From the NCBI GenBank assembly GCA_030587365.1, contig JAUQZE010000020.1:1-24246 (forward strand): a stretch of 24,246 nt of DNA, read 5' to 3'. Source of the stretch: Candidatus Freyarchaeota archaeon. GTDB lineage: Archaea > Asgardarchaeota > Jordiarchaeia > Jordiarchaeales > Jordiarchaeaceae. This document shows, in pieces, positions 20,858 through 24,246 of the stretch. A program made the translations under genes and the position numbers. A model generated the notes under the pieces. It saw nothing but the letters and a program-made list of their open reading frames with translations. It was not told the origin of the DNA and ran no database searches. Within the stretch, counting starts at the first letter, position 1, and each line of letters opens with the position of its first letter.

Positions 20858-22396
20858 ATCAATAAAATCCTTGCAAGAGCAGAGCAGGATTATGAGAAGG
20901 CCTGGATTGAAACAAAGAGTTTGCTCCCCTTGAAGGGCAGAAGATTCAAGCTGAAGCGTAAAGGCGCCCCCAACCCTATAACTGAATTTATGATTGAGGT
21001 TAGAAAGGCATTAATTGAAATGGGTTTTGAGGAAGTTATACTCCCTATGATCACGAGTGAATCTGATATCTACAAGGAATACGGGCCAGAATCCCCCGTG
21101 ATACTTGACAGACTGTTTTATTTAGCAGGCCTTCCAAGGCCTGACATCGGGCTGAGTGAAAACTCTATCAAAAAAATAATAGAGATAGTACCCGGGTTTA
21201 GCAAGACTAAGGAATTACAAGATATTCTTAGAAGGTATAAAAAGAATGAGATAGAGTCGGATGACTTAGTTGAGACTATGATTACGGAACTAGGAATTAG
21301 GGAAGAGCAAGCGACAAGTATTGTTGATAACGTTTTTCCTGAATTTAAGAAAAGAAAGCCTGTTCCCACAGACCTAACTCTAAGATCGCATATGACCGCA
21401 CTTTGGTTTCCTGTTCTCTCCGCTGCTCAGAATAAATGGGAACTTCCCATTCAACTTTTCACTTTGGGAAGTAAGTTTAGGAGGGAACAGAAATTAGATG
21501 CTACGCACCTTTATTCATCCTACACCGCCTCCTTTGTCATTATGGCCGAGGAAATAACCCTAGAAGATGGCATGGATATCGTACGTGAATTTCTCAAAAA
21601 AATTGGTTTCGGGGAAGTAGACCTCAGGTTCAAAAAAGCCACCTCCAAGTATTACGCTCCTCAAACCGAATTTGAAATATTCGTCAAGCACCCTAAAACT
21701 GCACAGTGGTTGGAAGTGGGAGACAGTGGGTTCTACTCTCCAGTCAGCCTCGCAAAATTTGGCATCGAATACCCGGTTTTAAATGCTGGTTTCGGAATGG
21801 AAAGATTCGTAATGATAAGAACTGGAGAAACCGATATTCGACAGCTTACTTACCCCTACTTCTACAAGGAAGTAGAGTTTACTGATGAGGAAATCGCCAA
21901 AGGAATCTGCATAGAGGAGATGCCAAAAACTGAAACCGGTAAAAAGATTATGGAGGAGCTAATTAAAACCGCAGAAACTTGTAAAAACGAGGAGGCTCCC
22001 TGCGAATTTGTCGCTTGGAAGGATACGATTAATGGGAAAACCATCACGGTTAAAATCTGGGAGAGAGACACGGATACGAAGCTTCTAGGGGCAGCGGTTC
22101 TAAACCGGATATATGTTCATGATGGGAATGTGCTCGGTCTTCCAGAGGACAAAGCTGTGGGAACACCAACAGGTATTAGGTATCTTGACGCCCTGGCATC
22201 CTATGCGGCTCGGAAGATCGAAGAGATGATTGAAAGAAATGAAAGAGAACTAAATCTAAGGATAAGAATGGCGAAGAAAGCTTCGGACGTGAACATAGGA
22301 ATAAAAACATCAATAAGGCGCTTTATAACCTCAAACAGTAAAAAAATAGATATAAGAGGACCAGTATTCTTTGGCGTGGCTGCAACAGTAGAATGA
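20858..22396 (+). CDS. sepS: O-phosphoseryl-tRNA(Cys) synthetase SepS
   Basis: SepS charges tRNA-Cys with O-phosphoserine, which SepCysS then converts to Cys. It is a class II synthetase. Visible are FYLAGLPRPDIGLSE, LTLRSHMTALW, motif 2 FRREQK, HLYSSYTASFVI, WLEVGDSGFYSP, motif 3 NAGFGMERFVMI, and GTPTGIRYLDAL near the end. The conserved N-terminus EQDYEKAWIETK is encoded at 20882-20917, upstream of the first canonical in-frame start (TTG 20921). The frame is open from 20804 with no ATG, GTG or TTG. Start is proposed at ATC 20858 after GAGGA; a lost base after TTG 20853, or a +1 shift from translin, are alternatives. Confidence 0.93.
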   Translation: MNKILARAEQDYEKAWIETKSLLPLKGRRFKLKRKGAPNPITEFMIEVRKALIEMGFEEVILPMITSESDIYKEYGPESPVILDRLFYLAGLPRPDIGLSENSIKKIIEIVPGFSKTKELQDILRRYKKNEIESDDLVETMITELGIREEQATSIVDNVFPEFKKRKPVPTDLTLRSHMTALWFPVLSAAQNKWELPIQLFTLGSKFRREQKLDATHLYSSYTASFVIMAEEITLEDGMDIVREFLKKIGFGEVDLRFKKATSKYYAPQTEFEIFVKHPKTAQWLEVGDSGFYSPVSLAKFGIEYPVLNAGFGMERFVMIRTGETDIRQLTYPYFYKEVEFTDEEIAKGICIEEMPKTETGKKIMEELIKTAETCKNEEAPCEFVAWKDTINGKTITVKIWERDTDTKLLGAAVLNRIYVHDGNVLGLPEDKAVGTPTGIRYLDALASYAARKIEEMIERNERELNLRIRMAKKASDVNIGIKTSIRRFITSNSKKIDIRGPVFFGVAATVE

Positions 22397-22527
22397 AGCA
22401 AATATTGCCCCTGCTTTATCGAATTCTGTTCAAAACACATTTGAAAAAGTATTAAACGTGAATGAAATTATTCTGTTTAATGTGGCAAAAACTTGGTCAC
22501 TCTAAAGATTCGTAAGAGGTTTGGTCA
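22397..22527. other. Intergenic region before ribK
   Basis: It contains the ribK SD GAGGT at 22513. No TATA box is clear and no gene is seen. Confidence 0.3.
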
Positions 22528-23220
22528 TTGGACGAAGCGCTTTGGTTTACTCTGTTTACACTCGCAAGAATGGGAGCCCAGTTAAAGACCCTAGAGATCT
22601 CTTCTACCACACTGGGTAAAAAAATGAACGTAAGTCAGCAAACCGCTTCTCGCCGTTTACAACAGTTAGAGGAGAAGGGCTGGCTGAGCAGGGAAATAAC
22701 GAGAAAAGGGCAGTTTGTTCGGCTGACAGATCAGGGAATGAATATCCTCCTAGAAATATATCTGTGGCTTCAAACAATCTTTGACAAGAAACCATCAGCC
22801 CTCATAATTGAGGGTGAACTATTCAGCGGAATGCGTGAAGGAGGATACTACATTTCAGAAGAAGGCTATAAGCACCAGTTTAAAGAAAAATTGGGCTTTG
22901 AACCTTACCCAGGAACGCTGAATTTGAAGCTTAAATCCCGCTCCGACCTTCAAGCCAAAAAAACACTTCAAAGCTATCCTGGAATTATTATTAAACCATT
23001 CGAAAACAAGGGAAGAACCTTTGGATCTGTTAAGTGTTTCAAGACCCTAATCAACGATAAGGAAGAGGGAGCTGTTCTACTAATCCAACGCACACACTAC
23101 GGAGAAGATGTCTTAGAAGTCATATCACCAGAATATCTCAGAGAAAAAATGAAACTTAAAGACGGAGAAAAAATCAGATTAAAGATATTCCTCACCCACC
23201 CTGAGGAAAAGGAGAGCTAA
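22528..23220 (+). CDS. ribK: CTP-dependent riboflavin kinase RibK with HTH domain
   Basis: Archaeal RibK phosphorylates riboflavin to FMN using CTP rather than ATP. The 230-aa product starts with a winged helix-turn-helix (about 1-85: LGKKMNVSQQTASRRLQQLEEKGW) then the kinase domain (about 90-230). Signatures are SGMREGGYYISEEGY and LGFEPYPGTLNLKL, and the closing EVISPEYLREKMKLKDGEKIRLKI. The HTH fusion is common in archaeal RibK and suggests it can autoregulate flavin genes; the operator is not visible. The TTG start follows GAGGT. Followed 100 bases later by ribL, so FMN and FAD steps are linked. Confidence 0.93.
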   Translation: MDEALWFTLFTLARMGAQLKTLEISSTTLGKKMNVSQQTASRRLQQLEEKGWLSREITRKGQFVRLTDQGMNILLEIYLWLQTIFDKKPSALIIEGELFSGMREGGYYISEEGYKHQFKEKLGFEPYPGTLNLKLKSRSDLQAKKTLQSYPGIIIKPFENKGRTFGSVKCFKTLINDKEEGAVLLIQRTHYGEDVLEVISPEYLREKMKLKDGEKIRLKIFLTHPEEKES

Positions 23221-23320
23221 ATTTACCAAAAAAGTTTTCGATAACCCTTACCACAAAAAATAAAACAAATGAATCTTCTGTCTAATAGAAAAAATTTCAC
23301 AGGAAAAGCAGGGAAAAACA

Positions 23321-23800
23321 TTGGCTAACCAAGGAAAAAGAGTTATGGCCTTCGGAACATTTGATCTGGTACATGTAGGACACATAAAATTCTTTGAAGA
23401 AGCCAAGAGACTCGGAGGGAAAAATGCGGAATTAATAGTTGTTATCTCTAGAGATACAAACGTTATAAAAATAAAAAAACGCCCCCCCATTTTTAACGAA
23501 CAAGAAAGAAAAGCTGTCATTGGGTCATTGAAACCGGTGGATAAAGCAATACTGGGATACGAAGGAGAGGACTTGCTTCAAATAGTTAAAGAAAACAATC
23601 CCGACATAATCGTCCTCGGCTATGATCAAAGAATCAAACCTGAAGAGTTCCAAAAATTTAAACAGGAATTAAAAGAAAAAGGAATTAACGCCAAAGTAAT
23701 CCGTCTTCCCAAATACGGTACTGGGTTAAACAGCTCCACCATCATTGTAAAGAAAATCCTTGAAAGAAACAAAAACAATTTAGAGAACCCAAAGAAATAA
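23321..23800 (+). CDS. ribL: Archaeal FAD synthetase RibL
   Basis: RibL adenylates FMN to FAD. The 159-aa cytidylyltransferase-fold protein has FGTFDLVHVGH (HxGH with His18 and His21), ELIVVISRDTNV, VIGSLKPVDKAILG, IIVLGYDQ and GLNSSTIIVKKI. The pattern is the same as the Methanocaldococcus enzyme, including the LNSS motif. The TTG start at 23321 has only a weak SD. It is on the same strand as ribK and 100 bases downstream, forming a flavin-cofactor pair. Confidence 0.9.
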   Translation: MANQGKRVMAFGTFDLVHVGHIKFFEEAKRLGGKNAELIVVISRDTNVIKIKKRPPIFNEQERKAVIGSLKPVDKAILGYEGEDLLQIVKENNPDIIVLGYDQRIKPEEFQKFKQELKEKGINAKVIRLPKYGTGLNSSTIIVKKILERNKNNLENPKK

Positions 23801-23885
23801 ACCCTATATCTTTCCAACTTGTGTGCAACTTTTCCATTTTGTATTTTTAACTAATAAACAATCTTCATTCTTTGGGGGAGAATCA

Positions 23886-24023
23886 TTGAGAACCATAAAA
23901 ATTGAAGAAAGCTTACCCTTATCCAAAATTCTTGAAAAATATCCGGAATCAATAAGCCCCTATCTAAAATCGCTAAACCCACCCAAAATAGCCATATGTT
24001 CAATTTTCACTCCTGTGGTGTAA
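23886..24023 (+). pseudogene. Short gene, probably cut by the right-edge element (DUF1858-like start)
   Basis: A TTG at 23886 with GGGGGAG 6 bases upstream opens a 45-aa frame: RTIKIEESLPLSKILEKYPESISPYLKSL... The segment resembles the start of small DUF1858/ScdA-N-like proteins (hydrophobic, then LEKYPE). The last 7 codons overlap the 3' end of the opposing GC-rich gene at 24000, so the true C-terminus was probably replaced by inserted DNA. It may instead be a complete small protein. Family assignment is tentative. Confidence 0.45.
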
Positions 24024-24246
24024 TTTTTTGTTCTCTTCTATTATTTTCTTTAGTGTCTCTTTTGGGTCGCGGTTCACCCTCCTTCTGAACCTGTCGCCAG
24101 CCTTCCTCACCTCCCTCTCCCTCAGTACGGCAGTGTAGGTTTCGCGGCCAACGTGGACCATGGCCTCTCTCAGGGTTACCTCTATGCCCAGCGTCCCGAG
24201 GTGTCCGTCGAGGAAGTTGAAGAGGTAGACTGCGTCGGGAGCGTGG
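24000..24246 (-). CDS. C-terminal part of an unrecognised GC-rich gene (runs off right edge)
   Basis: On the minus strand, 82 residues ending in KKLHHRSEN and stopping at 24000-24002. They contain DAVYLFNFLDGHLG, REAMVHVGRETYTAVL and a very basic RKAGDRFRRRVNRDPKETLKKII. I do not recognise the family. Strong G/C preference at third positions matches the transposase-like gene at the left edge and differs from the host genes. It may belong to a mobile element that interrupted the gene at 23886. Confidence 0.5.
   Translation of the reverse strand, partial: HAPDAVYLFNFLDGHLGTLGIEVTLREAMVHVGRETYTAVLREREVRKAGDRFRRRVNRDPKETLKKIIEENKKLHHRSEN

Overview
This is archaeal chromosomal DNA. It encodes a zinc-binding replication protein A, a ZPR1-type zinc protein, a Sec61-beta/Sec-beta translocon subunit, ribosomal protein eL40, NucS/EndoMS, a translin homologue, CTP-dependent riboflavin kinase plus an archaeal FAD synthetase (RibL), TYW1, and O-phosphoseryl-tRNA synthetase (SepS). 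Starts are very often TTG with a good Shine-Dalgarno (SD), and TATA boxes of the TTTAAA/TTTATA type precede several genes. SepS together with bifunctional PurH and FolD would fit a Bathyarchaeia-like or related Thermoproteota lineage, but the window alone cannot fix the taxon.

Layout. 1-141: start of a GC-rich transposase-like gene leaving the left edge. 287-1066: nucS. About 1099-2420: intact TnpB element. 2630-5482: rpa, zpr1 and the opposed sec-beta gene. 5763-7530: second IS605/IS1341-type element with a broken tnpB, a MazG-type pyrophosphohydrolase whose C-terminus runs into that element, then the 3' remnant of another tnpB. 7860-9617: CBS-domain protein, eL40, Lrp-like regulator. 9830-13974: alpha/beta hydrolase, two unrecognised membrane proteins, a NodB-type deacetylase, and folD. 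14304-17776: purH, TYW1, a hotdog thioesterase and a decayed partial copy of that thioesterase. 17777-18215: an unexplained segment with inverted repeats followed by a long polypyrimidine tract. 18216-19964: a sir2 deacetylase gene cut by a TnpB-like element. 20185-23800: translin, sepS, ribK, ribL. 23886-24246: a short gene running into a GC-rich minus-strand gene leaving the right edge.

How the genes fit together. The housekeeping genes cover information processing (RPA, NucS, eL40, TYW1, SepS), flavin synthesis (RibK makes FMN, RibL makes FAD) and folate-dependent purine synthesis (FolD supplies 10-formyl-THF to PurH). Superimposed are four IS605/IS1341-type loci in different states: intact, broken, remnant, and one with near-exact ends because the host sir2 gene can be rejoined across it.

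The points most worth follow-up are: the sir2 knockout and its mapped element; a TnpB-like protein lacking the usual second RuvC acidic residue; the 17.8-18.2 kb segment; apparent non-canonical starts for sepS and the deacetylase; and the decayed thioesterase duplicate.
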